A DNA stretch of 64,000 bases, from NCBI RefSeq assembly GCF_004770105.1, contig NZ_RQEY01000018.1:248001-312000 (forward strand), read 5' to 3'. The notes beneath the pieces are model-generated. The model did not search any database. It was not told the origin of the DNA and saw only the letters and a list, made by a program, of their open reading frames with translations. This document shows, piece by piece, positions 51,553-61,184 of this stretch (the first letter of the stretch is position 1; the number at the start of each line of letters is the position of its first letter). The DNA is from Leptospira andrefontaineae (GTDB lineage Bacteria > Spirochaetota > Leptospiria > Leptospirales > Leptospiraceae). The translations under genes and the position numbers were made by a program.

Positions 51553-52530
51553 ATGAGCGCGCCAAAATACAAATTCCAAATTAAGGTCCCAGGAACTTCC
51601 GCTAATTTAGGTCCTGGTTTCGATCTATTGGGATTGGCATTCCAAATTTATAACGAGTTCAGTTTTGAATTCGGAAAAACTTCAGAGTTCACTAGAAAGA
51701 TCAAAGGATCTTCTGCTCCTGTCTTTACCGATGATGAGGATCTAGTTTTACAATCTTATAAAACGTATTTTTCCGTATTTGTATCTCCGCAAACCAAGTC
51801 TGCCTCTTCTCCCATTCCTTATTCTGTGACTATGGAACTTGGACTTCCTTTAAAGGGTGGTTTGGGTTCCAGTGCGAGCGCAGTGGTTGCCGGATTTTCT
51901 GCTGCAAGATTCGCTCAAGAGAAATATTTTCCGGATACAAAACTCCCGAGTGAGTCGGAGTTTTTATACCAACTCGCTTTGTTAGAAGGCCATCCTGATA
52001 ATACAACTCCAGCTTATTTAGGTGGATTTGTTTTCTCTTATTTCGCAGAAGAGAAACTGTATTATTTTAAGAAAAAATTCCCTAAGAATGTACATTGTTT
52101 TTTCCTAATTCCTGAATTAGAGATATCAACAAATCATTCTAGGAAATGCCTTCCTGATACGTATCCAGTTTCTGATATTATTTTTAATTTGAGTAGAATG
52201 TCTACTTGGTGGGAATTTTTAGAATCAGGCGAACCTGGACTTCTAAAAAGAGCGTTGGAAGATAAGATCCATACTCCTTATAGAATGAATTCTGAATTTC
52301 CTCTTTTACCTTTGGTGCAAGAGATCGAAAAATTTGCGATCGGTGTTTCTCTTTCCGGAAGTGGTCCAGCTGTTCTTGTTTATACAAGAAGAAAAGACTC
52401 TAAAAGATTGGAGAAAAAGTTCTCAGAACTTACAAAACAATTCACTGAAAAATCTGGCATAACTTGCAGATTAGTCCATCTTTCTCCAGATACAAATGGA
52501 GCTAAAATTTCTTTTAAGAAGATCTCTTAA
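51553..52530 (+). CDS. thrB: Homoserine kinase
   Basis: Phosphorylates homoserine for threonine synthesis. The 325-residue GHMP kinase shows VPGTSANLGPGFDLLGLAF at the N-terminus, the ATP-binding motif PLKGGLGSSASAVVAGFSA (~98-116), and GHPDNTTPAYLGGF. The C-terminal VSLSGSGPAVLVY is the third family motif. No other threonine gene is adjacent. A 27-codon reading frame overlapping the start is not convincing as a leader peptide. The 3' end overlaps the convergent gene by four bases. Confidence 0.93.
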   Translation: MSAPKYKFQIKVPGTSANLGPGFDLLGLAFQIYNEFSFEFGKTSEFTRKIKGSSAPVFTDDEDLVLQSYKTYFSVFVSPQTKSASSPIPYSVTMELGLPLKGGLGSSASAVVAGFSAARFAQEKYFPDTKLPSESEFLYQLALLEGHPDNTTPAYLGGFVFSYFAEEKLYYFKKKFPKNVHCFFLIPELEISTNHSRKCLPDTYPVSDIIFNLSRMSTWWEFLESGEPGLLKRALEDKIHTPYRMNSEFPLLPLVQEIEKFAIGVSLSGSGPAVLVYTRRKDSKRLEKKFSELTKQFTEKSGITCRLVHLSPDTNGAKISFKKIS

Positions 52531-53171
52531 TCTTCTTCCGAAGATCTTTCTTTTCCGAAAGAGTAGAGTCCTTTTTTATCTCTGGATCTGGTAGCAAGCC
52601 CAGGATGGATCTTTTGGACCGAGAATACGAATCTCATTCTTTCCTTACCTAACTTATTCATAAAGAAGTTTGAAGTAATCCCGATCTCGAAGTATTGGGT
52701 CATACGATCTTTGATGATCTTATCAGAAATCCTAAAAGATGCAGTTTGCCCTATGATCTCATGGCTTTCTAGTTTTTCCTGGGATTCCATTTTGGAAAAG
52801 TACTGCATACGAGGAGGTTTCATAATTGCAGGACCGGAACGATTGATTAGAATATCATAATCTTCCGTATCTTTCCCTTTTTTTAAAATGAATACTAAAT
52901 GATCATCTTGTATGGACTTACAGAGAGTAGGGATGTCTCCATAGACTTGGCCTACTGAAAATTTATAAATACGTGTGCTTTCCGGAACTACAATCTCGTA
53001 GACGTCTCCTTCTTCAGGAGGGTCCATTTGGCCTGGGCGTGTTTTGGCGGCGTAAGGACGTAGTACTTCCCAATAAAAAAAGAATCCCATGCCTGAAACT
53101 GCAATGAGTGACAGGACGCCTAAGGCTAAATCCAGCTTGGGTGAAAATACAAGACCTAATTCAAAAGACAA
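52527..53171 (-). CDS. Hypothetical single-pass membrane protein, 214 aa
   Basis: One hydrophobic helix near the N-terminus (SPKLDLALGVLSLIAVSGMG, ~9-28, extending to residue ~37) followed by a soluble, beta-rich domain of ~170 residues; topology is probably N-in. I know no family for it. The PPRMQYFSKMESQEKLES linker and the tail (~195-214) are charged. It is two bases downstream of the 105-residue gene on the same strand, so the pair is likely one unit, and it overlaps the thrB end by four bases. Confidence 0.65.
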   Translation of the reverse strand: MSFELGLVFSPKLDLALGVLSLIAVSGMGFFFYWEVLRPYAAKTRPGQMDPPEEGDVYEIVVPESTRIYKFSVGQVYGDIPTLCKSIQDDHLVFILKKGKDTEDYDILINRSGPAIMKPPRMQYFSKMESQEKLESHEIIGQTASFRISDKIIKDRMTQYFEIGITSNFFMNKLGKERMRFVFSVQKIHPGLATRSRDKKGLYSFGKERSSEED

Positions 53172-53174
53172 GTG

Positions 53175-53492
53175 TTAGCCTTTTAAATCAATCTTACCGC
53201 GACCGGTTTTCGTTTCTGAGAGGGAGCTAAATCTGGAACTTACGATCATAGATAAAAGATCTTTCATTTGTTCCGGACTGATCACTTGGCTCAATCTTTC
53301 TTCTGCGCTCACTGGACTCGGTTTCATTACCAATTCGTCTGCTTTTGGTTCGTTTTTCAGTTTGATTCCTTTCCAATCGGGTGTTTGGATATCCAATACA
53401 TCGCCGGCTGGTTCTTGTTCGGGTTTGATTTCTCTCTGCACCGGAGACCAAGTCACCGGATACTGTCCCGAATGTATCCCATTTACGTTCAT
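53175..53492 (-). CDS. Hypothetical protein, 105 aa
   Basis: A short hydrophilic protein, proline-rich in its first half (PVTWSPVQREIKPEQEPAG) with a helical segment near residues 62-92 (SAEERLSQVISPEQMKDLLS). The layout (disordered N-terminus, short helices at the end) is common in small regulators of secretion or sigma factors such as FlgM, but I see no sequence match. It is two bases from the membrane-protein gene and presumably its partner. Confidence 0.55.
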   Translation of the reverse strand: MNVNGIHSGQYPVTWSPVQREIKPEQEPAGDVLDIQTPDWKGIKLKNEPKADELVMKPSPVSAEERLSQVISPEQMKDLLSMIVSSRFSSLSETKTGRGKIDLKG

Positions 53493-53691
53493 AAACCTAA
53501 ACCTCCGTTTTCAGGTCTCTATTAATTCCTATCGGAAATCCGGTTGCTTGCTTAATTTTTTTTCGAAATAATTCCTTTATAAGCCTTAATTTGAACGTTT
53601 TTTTTCCAATGGATTCTCGCGAATTCCTGCCTTTTTCATCCCCCGAATTATTCGTTTGCCTCCCATACTCAGCTTTCTAAATTGGCTGGTA

Positions 53692-53708
53692 GGGGAGCTT
53701 TTCTCCCT
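53692..53708 (+). promoter_or_regulatory. Hairpin in the leader of the DsbA-like gene
   Basis: GGGAG-CTTTT-CTCCC (with a possible extra G-T pair) ends four bases before the AAGGA ribosome site of the gene at 53723. The 230-base stretch from 53493 to 53722 otherwise holds only several T-rich runs and no gene I can support. The hairpin may tune mRNA stability or translation. Confidence 0.3.
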
Positions 53709-53722
53709 TTGGTAAGGATATT

Positions 53723-54790
53723 ATGTCTGAAGAAACTTCTTCCACTCTACTCGACCGACTTTTCGGCGAGAAATTCAAGGCGGCACTTCCTTGGGTCTTT
53801 TTAGGTTACGTTCTATTATCCATTTATCCTATAGTAAAGTTCTTCATCCCTGAACATTATATGAGGATCGGGACTTTCGGGTTTTATACCATCTCCGATA
53901 TAAAAAAGGATAACCCATCCGCTTATCGTAAATACCTGCAAGAAAACAATCAGCAGATGTATAGAATGTTTTCCCAGCTTGCTTCTCAAGAGATCTTAAA
54001 AAAAGAAGCTGCTGCGAAAGGAGTTCCTGTTGAAGAGCTGACTAAATTTGGAAGAGGATACGAGCCTGTTCCGGATGAAATAGTCGCAGCATATAATCAA
54101 TTCAAGAATGAGCCAGGCTTAAAAGGAAAATCCTTAGCCGAAGTTAAAGTTGAAATTGCAAAGTACTTAAAAGCAGTCCAAGCAGATAGAGAAAGACAAG
54201 CATTCTTCGGAAGAATGAGAGAAGAGTATAATACAGAGATCATCGGACCAGAACTTCCTCCCCCTACAAGAGTTGCGATCGAAGCTAGCGAGAATCCAAC
54301 GATCGGGCCAGATGATGCAAAAGTTACTATAGTAGAATTTTCAGATTTTGAATGTCCTTACTGCGCGATGAGCCAAACCACTACTAAAGCTCTGAGAGAA
54401 CAATATAAGGATAAAATAAAATGGGTCTTTAGGGATTTTCCTATGGATTTCCATAGAAACGCAATGTTCGCTCACGTTGCTGCGAACTGTGCAATCCCTC
54501 AAGGAAAATACTGGCAGTACAATAGTCTCCTTTTTGAGAACGGAAGAAAATTAGAAAAAGGGAATGTAATCAAACTAGCCGGGCAAGTCGGTCTAGACAT
54601 GGGAGCATTCAATCGTTGTATCGCTGACGAGGAAAAGATCAAAGGCGAGATCGAAGCTGATATGCAAGCAGGACAAAGTTACGGAGTAAACGGAACACCT
54701 GCATTCTTCATTAACGGTATTTTAGTGGAAGGCAATATGCCGATCCAAAATTTCACGAAGATCATCGACGAAGAGCTAAAAAATAACTAA
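53723..54790 (+). CDS. Membrane-anchored DsbA-like thioredoxin-fold protein
   Basis: A 355-residue protein with one membrane helix near the N-terminus (~20-40) and a large extracytoplasmic part. Residues ~50-170 are helical and resemble the SurA-like N-terminal region found ahead of some DsbA-like domains (QEILKKEAAAKGV). The C-terminal thioredoxin/DsbA domain has active-site CPYC in EFSDFECPYCAMSQTT, WVFRDFPMDFHRNA, and the cis-proline loop GVNGTPAFFINGIL. It probably makes or isomerises disulfides in envelope proteins or acts with a partner such as VKOR or DsbB, none of which is here. Confidence 0.88.
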   Translation: MSEETSSTLLDRLFGEKFKAALPWVFLGYVLLSIYPIVKFFIPEHYMRIGTFGFYTISDIKKDNPSAYRKYLQENNQQMYRMFSQLASQEILKKEAAAKGVPVEELTKFGRGYEPVPDEIVAAYNQFKNEPGLKGKSLAEVKVEIAKYLKAVQADRERQAFFGRMREEYNTEIIGPELPPPTRVAIEASENPTIGPDDAKVTIVEFSDFECPYCAMSQTTTKALREQYKDKIKWVFRDFPMDFHRNAMFAHVAANCAIPQGKYWQYNSLLFENGRKLEKGNVIKLAGQVGLDMGAFNRCIADEEKIKGEIEADMQAGQSYGVNGTPAFFINGILVEGNMPIQNFTKIIDEELKNN

Positions 54791-54821
54791 GCTCTTCTAT
54801 ATAAAAAGTTAGGAGTTTCAA

Positions 54822-55802
54822 ATGGCAAAAACAGTTAAGGTAGCAGTTACGGGTGCCGCAGGGCAGATCGGATATTCATTATTATTCAGGATCGCATCCG
54901 GTCAAATGTTCGGAGCGGATACACCTGTAGAGATCCAAATGTTGGAACTGGAAGCGGCTCTTCCTGCTGCTAAAGGTGTTATCATGGAATTGGAAGACTG
55001 TGCCTTTCCTCTTTTGCAAAAAGTAAGTGTTTCCGCGGATCTAGACGTCGCTTTTAAAGACATTAACTGGGCGCTTCTTGTAGGTTCCGTTCCAAGAAAA
55101 GCAGGAATGGAAAGAAGTGACCTTCTTAAAATTAACGGCGGAATTTTCGTAAACCAAGGAAAAGCAATCGAGAAAAACGCTGCTTCCGATGTAAGAGTTT
55201 TAGTCGTAGGTAACCCTTGTAATACTAACTGCCTTATCGCTATGAATAATGCGAAAGGAGTTCCTACAGATCGTTGGTTTGCAATGACTAAGCTGGATGA
55301 GAACCGCGCTAAATCCCAACTTGCTATCAAGTCTGGAAATTTAGTGAAAGATGTAACTAATGTTGCGATCTGGGGAAACCACTCTTCTACTCAATACCCT
55401 GACTTCTATAATGCTAAGATCGGTGGAAAAGTGGCAACTGATGTGATCAAAGATCATGATTGGTTAAAAGGCGATTTCATTAAGAATGTTCAACAACGTG
55501 GAGCAGAGATCATCAAAGCAAGAGGAGCTTCTTCTGCTGCATCTGCTGCTAACGGAGTTGTAGATACAGTTCGCCAGATTATCACTCCTACCCCGGCAGG
55601 AGATTGGTTCAGCGTTGCTGTGACTTCCGACGGTTCTTACGGTGCGGACAAGGGTCTGATCTTCGGATACCCTGTTAAGTCCGATGGTAATAAAGTTGAG
55701 ATCGTTAAAGGATTGGAATTGAACGACTTTGCAAAAGAGAAGTTCAATATCACTCACGACGAACTTAAATCAGAAAGAGACGAAGTAAAAGGGATGTTAT
55801 AA
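54822..55802 (+). CDS. mdh: Malate dehydrogenase
   Basis: Oxidises malate to oxaloacetate with NAD in the citric acid cycle. The 326-residue protein shows the NAD fold [19 protein letters not shown] (~8-26), [20 protein letters not shown] (~90-109, with the catalytic-loop arginine), [14 protein letters not shown], and the active-site histidine segment [15 protein letters not shown]. It belongs to the cytosolic, lactate-dehydrogenase-like MDH type. It stands 31 bases after the DsbA-like gene and 17 before bioF, so it may share a transcript with the biotin genes. Confidence 0.96.
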   Translation: MAKTVKVAVTGAAGQIGYSLLFRIASGQMFGADTPVEIQMLELEAALPAAKGVIMELEDCAFPLLQKVSVSADLDVAFKDINWALLVGSVPRKAGMERSDLLKINGGIFVNQGKAIEKNAASDVRVLVVGNPCNTNCLIAMNNAKGVPTDRWFAMTKLDENRAKSQLAIKSGNLVKDVTNVAIWGNHSSTQYPDFYNAKIGGKVATDVIKDHDWLKGDFIKNVQQRGAEIIKARGASSAASAANGVVDTVRQIITPTPAGDWFSVAVTSDGSYGADKGLIFGYPVKSDGNKVEIVKGLELNDFAKEKFNITHDELKSERDEVKGML

Positions 55803-55819
55803 TCCCTTTCGGAAAACCC

Positions 55820-56959
55820 GTGCAGGAAACTCCATCCACGAAACTTCCTTTCTTTTCGGAGCTTCCTGCCTTCTTTTCCAGGTTAGAATCTCAGAATAGG
55901 ATCCGGACCTTGGATCCTCCTTCTGGCCTGGACCTCTGCTCCAATGATTATCTGGGGCTTTCTACTCATCCTGAAATCATCCAAGCTTTAAAAGAAGGCA
56001 TCGATATCTACGGCGCAGGTTCTAGTGCGAGTCGATTGGTTCGAGGCCATAGAACAGTATTCGAAGAATTAGAGAACGATTTTTCGAACTGGGTGAAATC
56101 CGAAGATTCTCTTTTCTTCGCGAATGGTTATGCAGCGAATTTAGGAACAATTTCTTGTGTTGCTGATCCTTCTTATATAATCTTTTGTGATCGTAAAAAT
56201 CATGCTTCTTTAATGGACGGGGTTCGACTTTCCGGAGCCAAAAAAGTATATTATAAACATTCCGACCTAAACGATCTGGAAAATTCTTTAAAAAAGTATT
56301 CCGGCACTAAACATAAGATGATCGTCACAGAGTCCCTATTCAGTATGGATGGGGACAAAACCGATATTCGTGCATTAATCGATTTGAAAGAAAAATATGG
56401 GGCACTTCTTTATATTGATGAGGCGCATGGAATCGGACTTTTCGGAGAAGAAGGCGCCGGAGTTTCCTTAGAAGGAAATTCATCTCGAATATCTGAAATA
56501 GATTTTAGAATGTCTACCTTAGGAAAAGCATTAGGGTTAGAAGGTGCTGTTATATCTACCACTAAGGATGCCAGAAAATATTTACTCCATTCTGCTCGTA
56601 CTTTCGTATTTTCGACAGGCCCACTTCCTGCGATTGCCCATGCGGGTAGAGTTGCGATCCGTCTAGCAAGACAGATGGAGAATGAAAGAAGAATATTAAC
56701 TGAAAATTCTGAGTTCTTCCGCGATTCTCTTCATCAAATTGGAAGAGATACTGGAAATTCTAATACTCAAATCATACCTATACTTTTAGGTTCAGAAGAA
56801 GAAGCGCTGCAACTTTCCTCTCGTCTAGAGCAAAACGGATTCCAGGCCAAGGCGATTCGTCCTCCTACGGTCGATATTTCTAGGATCAGAGTTTCACTTA
56901 ACTCTAAGATCCAAAGAAAAGATCTGGAAAAATTCATACAATTGGTTCGGGAGAATTAA
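55820..56959 (+). CDS. bioF: 8-amino-7-oxononanoate synthase
   Basis: Condenses pimeloyl-thioester and alanine with CO2 loss, the first ring-assembly step of biotin synthesis. The 379-residue PLP enzyme has LCSNDYLGLSTHPEII, GAGSSASRLVRGHRTVFEEL (~71-90), LYIDEAHGIGLFGEEGAG and the PLP lysine in STLGKALGLEGA. It uses a GTG start. It is the first of four biotin genes. The pimeloyl source (bioC/bioH or an alternative) is not in the window. Confidence 0.94.
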   Translation: MQETPSTKLPFFSELPAFFSRLESQNRIRTLDPPSGLDLCSNDYLGLSTHPEIIQALKEGIDIYGAGSSASRLVRGHRTVFEELENDFSNWVKSEDSLFFANGYAANLGTISCVADPSYIIFCDRKNHASLMDGVRLSGAKKVYYKHSDLNDLENSLKKYSGTKHKMIVTESLFSMDGDKTDIRALIDLKEKYGALLYIDEAHGIGLFGEEGAGVSLEGNSSRISEIDFRMSTLGKALGLEGAVISTTKDARKYLLHSARTFVFSTGPLPAIAHAGRVAIRLARQMENERRILTENSEFFRDSLHQIGRDTGNSNTQIIPILLGSEEEALQLSSRLEQNGFQAKAIRPPTVDISRIRVSLNSKIQRKDLEKFIQLVREN

Positions 56960-56961
56960 GT

Positions 56962-57627
56962 TTGTCCATTTTTGTAACCGGAACCGGGACCGATATTGGT
57001 AAAACATTTTTCTGCTCTCTTATAATGGCTAAGTATGCGGAAGAGCTTGGTCTAAAATATCTTAAGCCAATCCAAACAGGCACAGATTCAGACAGAGTGA
57101 AGATCATGAATCTTACCGGTCTTAATGAATCTTATTTTTTAAAAAATTATTATACATTCGAACTTCCTGCTTCTCCACATTTAGCTTCTGAAATGGAAAA
57201 TACAAGTGTAGATACTGACGAACTTTCCAGGCATTTATTCAGTATCAAAGACGCTAAAATTTTGGTAGAAGGTGCTGGCGGCTTATATGTCCCTCTTAAC
57301 CGTTATTATTTTACTGTAGATCTAGTGGAGCAGGCGAAAATTCCATTGGTGCTAGTTGCTTCTACAGAACTTGGAACAATCAATCATACATTATTGTCGA
57401 TTGAGGCTCTTAGAAAAAGAGAGATCAAGGTTTTAGGAGTCTATTTTATTGGCCCTGAAAATCCACTTCGTTCAGACAATATCAGGACAATCATAGAAGC
57501 GGCTGAAATCGGACTTTTAGGGACATTTCTTCTTCCTGAAAGAAAGTTGTCTAGAAAAGAATTCTTAGATAAGGTTGCAAATGAATTCGATCCGGATAGG
57601 ATCCTCCCGGACTTACTTTTCCCTTGA
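56962..57627 (+). CDS. bioD: Dethiobiotin synthetase
   Basis: Closes the ureido ring of dethiobiotin from 7,8-diaminopelargonate, CO2 and ATP. The 221-residue P-loop protein has VTGTGTDIGKTFFCSLI, KYLKPIQTGTDSD, VEGAGGLYVPLN and a VLVASTELGTINHTLLSIEA segment (~130-149). It begins with TTG two bases after bioF and overlaps bioA by four bases. Confidence 0.93.
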   Translation: MSIFVTGTGTDIGKTFFCSLIMAKYAEELGLKYLKPIQTGTDSDRVKIMNLTGLNESYFLKNYYTFELPASPHLASEMENTSVDTDELSRHLFSIKDAKILVEGAGGLYVPLNRYYFTVDLVEQAKIPLVLVASTELGTINHTLLSIEALRKREIKVLGVYFIGPENPLRSDNIRTIIEAAEIGLLGTFLLPERKLSRKEFLDKVANEFDPDRILPDLLFP

Positions 57628-58928
57628 TCTGGCATCCATACACAATCCAACTAGATTCTGATCCTCCTTTAAAGATAGTTTCTGCAAAAGGTGAATTTCT
57701 CTATGATGAGAATGGAAAAGAATATATAGATGCGATCTCTTCCTGGTGGGTAAGTATCCACGGCCATAATCATCCTAAACTTGTGGAAGCTGTGAAAAAA
57801 CAGTTGGATTCTTTGGATCATGTACTCCTAGCAGGCTTTACTCATCCCCCCGCATTAGAACTGGCTCATGAACTTTTAGAATTCACTGATTGGAATTTTC
57901 GCAAAGTAGTCTATTCAGACAATGGTTCCACTGCATTGGAGATCATGTTGAAGATAGCTCTGCAGTATTTCAGGAATCAAGGAAGAGAGAAGAAAAAGGT
58001 ATTTATCAACTTCTCCTATTCATATCATGGAGACACTATTGGTGCAATGAGTGTAGGAGGGGACTCAGTTTTTAATAGAGTTTTCCAAAGTCTCTTATTC
58101 CAGACCAAAAATTTTCCTTCTCCTGCCTGCCATGATTGTCCTGTTTCGAAATCCCCTCATTCCTGTATGGAAGATTGTTTGGATGAACTGGAGGCATATT
58201 TATCCGCTCACTCCGAAGAAGTAGTAGGAGTGGTCATGGAACCTTTGATCGCAGGCGCTGGCGGAATGTTATTCCATAAACCAAGCGTTCTCACTAGGCT
58301 AAGAGAGATTACTGAACGTCATGATGTGCTTCTTCTTTTGGATGAGGTATTCACAGGATTCGGAAGAACGGGTACAAACTTTGCCTACCAAAAGGCAGGC
58401 ATTCGCCCCGATATGGTGGCGCTCGCAAAAGGACTGACAGCGGGAATTCTGCCCTTAGCGGTAACCCTAGTCAGAGAAGAAATTTATAAAGAGTTTTTAT
58501 CCTCTGAACCTATGAAAGCATTCTATCATGGACATACTATGACCGGATATCCTCCAGGTTGTGCTTCCGCGCTTGCATCATTACGAATTTATAAAGAAGA
58601 AAATAGACTCGCAGATGTAAAACAATTGGAGTCTTATTTGGAAGAAGGTTGGGCCAAACTAAGGGCTGAATTTCCCGATAAGATCAAGAACACAAGAGTG
58701 CTTGGTTCAGTAGGTGTAGGAGAACTTTTTACGGGAAAAATGAGACCAGGTTATGTGAATCCATTCGCTAGAGAATTTCGCAGGATATGCCAAGAGAAAG
58801 GTGTTATCCTTCGACCTTTAGGGAACGTGATATATATCACTCCTCCATATAATATTTCTAAATCGTCTTTGGATAAGGTATTCCAAGCGATCCGAGAAGG
58901 TCTTTCCGCTTACAAAATCCAAGAGTAA
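57624..58928 (+). CDS. bioA: Adenosylmethionine-8-amino-7-oxononanoate aminotransferase
   Basis: Transfers an amino group from S-adenosylmethionine to form 7,8-diaminopelargonate. The 434-residue class III aminotransferase has WHPYTIQ at its start, ISSWWVSIHGHNHPKL, YSDNGSTALEIMLKIALQYF (~94-113), LLLDEVFTGFGRTGTNFAYQ and the PLP lysine in MVALAKGLTAGILPLA. It uses a TTG start overlapping the bioD stop (TTGA). A BioA usually uses AdoMet, and the sequence fits this rather than the lysine-using BioK. Confidence 0.93.
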   Translation: MIWHPYTIQLDSDPPLKIVSAKGEFLYDENGKEYIDAISSWWVSIHGHNHPKLVEAVKKQLDSLDHVLLAGFTHPPALELAHELLEFTDWNFRKVVYSDNGSTALEIMLKIALQYFRNQGREKKKVFINFSYSYHGDTIGAMSVGGDSVFNRVFQSLLFQTKNFPSPACHDCPVSKSPHSCMEDCLDELEAYLSAHSEEVVGVVMEPLIAGAGGMLFHKPSVLTRLREITERHDVLLLLDEVFTGFGRTGTNFAYQKAGIRPDMVALAKGLTAGILPLAVTLVREEIYKEFLSSEPMKAFYHGHTMTGYPPGCASALASLRIYKEENRLADVKQLESYLEEGWAKLRAEFPDKIKNTRVLGSVGVGELFTGKMRPGYVNPFAREFRRICQEKGVILRPLGNVIYITPPYNISKSSLDKVFQAIREGLSAYKIQE

Positions 58929-58996
58929 CGAACGCCTGTTTTTAAGGCCGAATATAGATTGCCAAGAAAAACACTGCCTCGGAAGCTATCGGCAGA

Positions 58997-60091
58997 ATGA
59001 AACTTAGTCTAGAAACTCCTCCAGTCGCTGAAGAAAAAGTATTTTCAGAGGTACCAAGTATTATTGATCGGGAGGAAACACATGCAATTCTAAGTGGTCA
59101 GATCCCTTTGACAGAGGCTTTGGACAAGGCATACAAAGTCCGCGAAAAATACTTCGGTAAAACAGTCAGAATTCATGTTCTAGACAATATTAAGAACGGA
59201 CATTGTCCGGAAGACTGCGGTTACTGCGCACAAAGAAAGAATGCAGGTTCCGGAGTCCAAGAATACTCTATGAAATCTCCTGAGGAGATCTTCCAGGATG
59301 CGGTCCAAGCTAAGGAAAACGGTGCGTACCGTTTTTGTATGGTTACTGCAGGAACGGGACCTAATTCCTTAGCTACTGAAAAGCTAGCATTCACTATCGA
59401 AAAGATCAGTAAAGAACTTGGACTAAAAGTATGTTTGTCCGCCGGTCTATTAGACAGAGAAAAAGCAGAACGTTTAAAAGCCGCAGGTCTAGACAGATAT
59501 AATCATAATCTGAATACTTCTAAGGCACACTATCCAGAAATCTGTGACACACATACCTACGAACAAAGAGTGGAAACAATTACTCACCTGATGAAGGCAG
59601 GAGTAGGAATGTGTTCCGGTATCATTGTAGGAATGGGAGAGTCTCTTTGGGATCTAACTGATGTTATATACGAGATCAAAAATCTAAAAGTGATCTCTAT
59701 CCCTGTGAATTTTTTCATCCCAGTTGCTGGCCATGCGATCAAAAATCCGCAAAGCCTAACCCCTGAATTTTGCCTCAGGACCCTCATAGCATTTCGTTTA
59801 GTGAACCCTGACTCGGAAGTCCGGATTGCTGCAGGAAGAGAAGGGCATTTAAGAGGACTGCAAGGAATGGCCTTATACGCAGCGAATTCCTTGTTTGCAA
59901 GCGGGTATCTGAATGTAAAAGGTTCCGATGCAGCAGACACGATCCGAATGATCTTAGATTCGGGATTCTATCCTGAGTTCTCTTCGGGTGTGGGAGAAGA
60001 AATAGATTGGGAATCCGCTCTTGGAAAAGATCATCCTTACGCGCCTGAAAATTTCCCGGAACTTTACAAATATCGGAAATCCTTGAAATAG
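58997..60091 (+). CDS. bioB: Biotin synthase
   Basis: A radical-SAM enzyme that inserts sulfur into dethiobiotin. The 364-residue protein has the AdoMet cluster motif [17 protein letters not shown], and further [31 protein letters not shown] (~171-190, whose cysteine is a ligand of the sulfur-donating cluster) and [16 protein letters not shown] 68-base gap separates it from bioA, so it may have its own promoter or belong to the same transcript. No BirA-type operator is visible. Confidence 0.96.
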   Translation: MKLSLETPPVAEEKVFSEVPSIIDREETHAILSGQIPLTEALDKAYKVREKYFGKTVRIHVLDNIKNGHCPEDCGYCAQRKNAGSGVQEYSMKSPEEIFQDAVQAKENGAYRFCMVTAGTGPNSLATEKLAFTIEKISKELGLKVCLSAGLLDREKAERLKAAGLDRYNHNLNTSKAHYPEICDTHTYEQRVETITHLMKAGVGMCSGIIVGMGESLWDLTDVIYEIKNLKVISIPVNFFIPVAGHAIKNPQSLTPEFCLRTLIAFRLVNPDSEVRIAAGREGHLRGLQGMALYAANSLFASGYLNVKGSDAADTIRMILDSGFYPEFSSGVGEEIDWESALGKDHPYAPENFPELYKYRKSLK

Positions 60092-60239
60092 ATTTTTTCA
60101 AGTTGAGAACCAAAATCGTATAGCATTTTCCAACCTAGTATGGGAAGATTCCCAGGCTCGGTGGTTTTCCAAGATTAATTTCGGAATAGATTGAAACTCT
60201 GGTAGGGGTGAAAATCCTGGATATAACGGAGATTGTCGG

Positions 60240-60413
60240 ATGAAATATAAAATAGAGATCAATAAACTAAAAAACGGCTATATTGAAGCTAAATTGATCG
60301 ATACTGTTTCCAACAACCCAATTGAATTTCGTATTTGTGATACAGAAGAATATCTGCAAGCTCAGATCGCAGACTGGCATAAACGATTTCATATGAAAGA
60401 TTCCGAGAACTGA
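60240..60413 (+). CDS. Small hypothetical protein, 57 aa
   Basis: A short reading frame starting MKYKIEINKLKNGYIEAKLI and ending with an HMKDSEN tail. It has a GGAG ribosome site eight bases before the ATG, alternating hydrophobic residues at the start (a beta-hairpin look) and a helical end rich in Gln and His. It lies 22 bases ahead of the SGNH lipoprotein gene on the same strand. No family is known to me. The good ribosome site and the regular codon pattern make it more likely real than chance. Confidence 0.5.
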   Translation: MKYKIEINKLKNGYIEAKLIDTVSNNPIEFRICDTEEYLQAQIADWHKRFHMKDSEN

Positions 60414-60435
60414 GAGTTTTAGAGGGATTTGTCAA

Positions 60436-61179
60436 ATGAAAGTATTAGGGATTTGTTTTTTTCTACTTTCCCTAATCTCTTGTTCTGTTTTCCAAACTCG
60501 TACAATATACGATTATTATAACCCAGATTTCAAATGTGTGGACAAGGTCGGGATCAGAGATTCCGACGATTGGGAAACCTACCAGAAACTGTACCTGGAA
60601 GCAGTTTTACTTTACACGAATGAGAATGAAAAATTAAAAAAAGCGAATATAGTTTTCGTAGGAAATAGCCTGATAGCTGCTATTCCGCCTGATCTGATCC
60701 AAGCAGACTTCCCAGGTTCAGTGAACCGAGGAATTGCAGGGGATATGACAGAGCTTCTTTTAAACCGTTTGGACTCGACGGTTCTAAATCTAAAACCTTC
60801 TACCATCATCCTTGAAATTGGCGGAAATGATATTCGAGATGGTAAATGTTTGGATTATATAGAAGGGATCCATAGACTTCTGATCCAAAAGATAAGGACA
60901 AGCCTGCCGAATACAAAGGTGCTTATCCTAGGGATTCCGCCTGTTTTGAGCCGAAATGTGAATTCTATCTCCCCAATCGTAAACGCTTGGCTTTTACGGA
61001 TCGCGAATGAGAACCAAAATGTTCAATTTCTGGATATCTGGCCTGAGTTTAGACAGAAAGGAATTCCATTTATCCGAGAAGAATTGGCTTTCTCTATTGG
61101 TGAAAAAAAAGATCCGATCCATATCAATCGAGACGCCTATATCATCTGGCTTCGCAAAATTAAATCTCTCGTTAAATAA
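60436..61179 (+). CDS. SGNH/GDSL-type hydrolase, lipoprotein
   Basis: A 247-residue protein with signal peptide and lipobox LISC (Cys ~17), so likely lipid-anchored. The SGNH blocks are present: block I FVGNSLIA with the nucleophile Ser (GNS in place of GDS), block II NRGIAG with its Gly, block III GGNDI with its Asn, and block V KDPIHIN with the catalytic Asp and His. It is an envelope esterase, acetylhydrolase or lipase of unknown substrate. serB follows after five bases. Confidence 0.85.
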   Translation: MKVLGICFFLLSLISCSVFQTRTIYDYYNPDFKCVDKVGIRDSDDWETYQKLYLEAVLLYTNENEKLKKANIVFVGNSLIAAIPPDLIQADFPGSVNRGIAGDMTELLLNRLDSTVLNLKPSTIILEIGGNDIRDGKCLDYIEGIHRLLIQKIRTSLPNTKVLILGIPPVLSRNVNSISPIVNAWLLRIANENQNVQFLDIWPEFRQKGIPFIREELAFSIGEKKDPIHINRDAYIIWLRKIKSLVK

Positions 61180-61184
61180 CCGAA

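Noticed and set aside
51501..51584. 27-codon frame overlapping the thrB start, considered as a leader peptide
   Set aside because: It has five Ile but only one Thr, there is no attenuator hairpin and no convincing ribosome site.
60092..60239. Possible structured RNA between bioB and the small protein (repeated GG runs around 60209-60240)
   Set aside because: I could find no consistent long stem or match to a known riboswitch.
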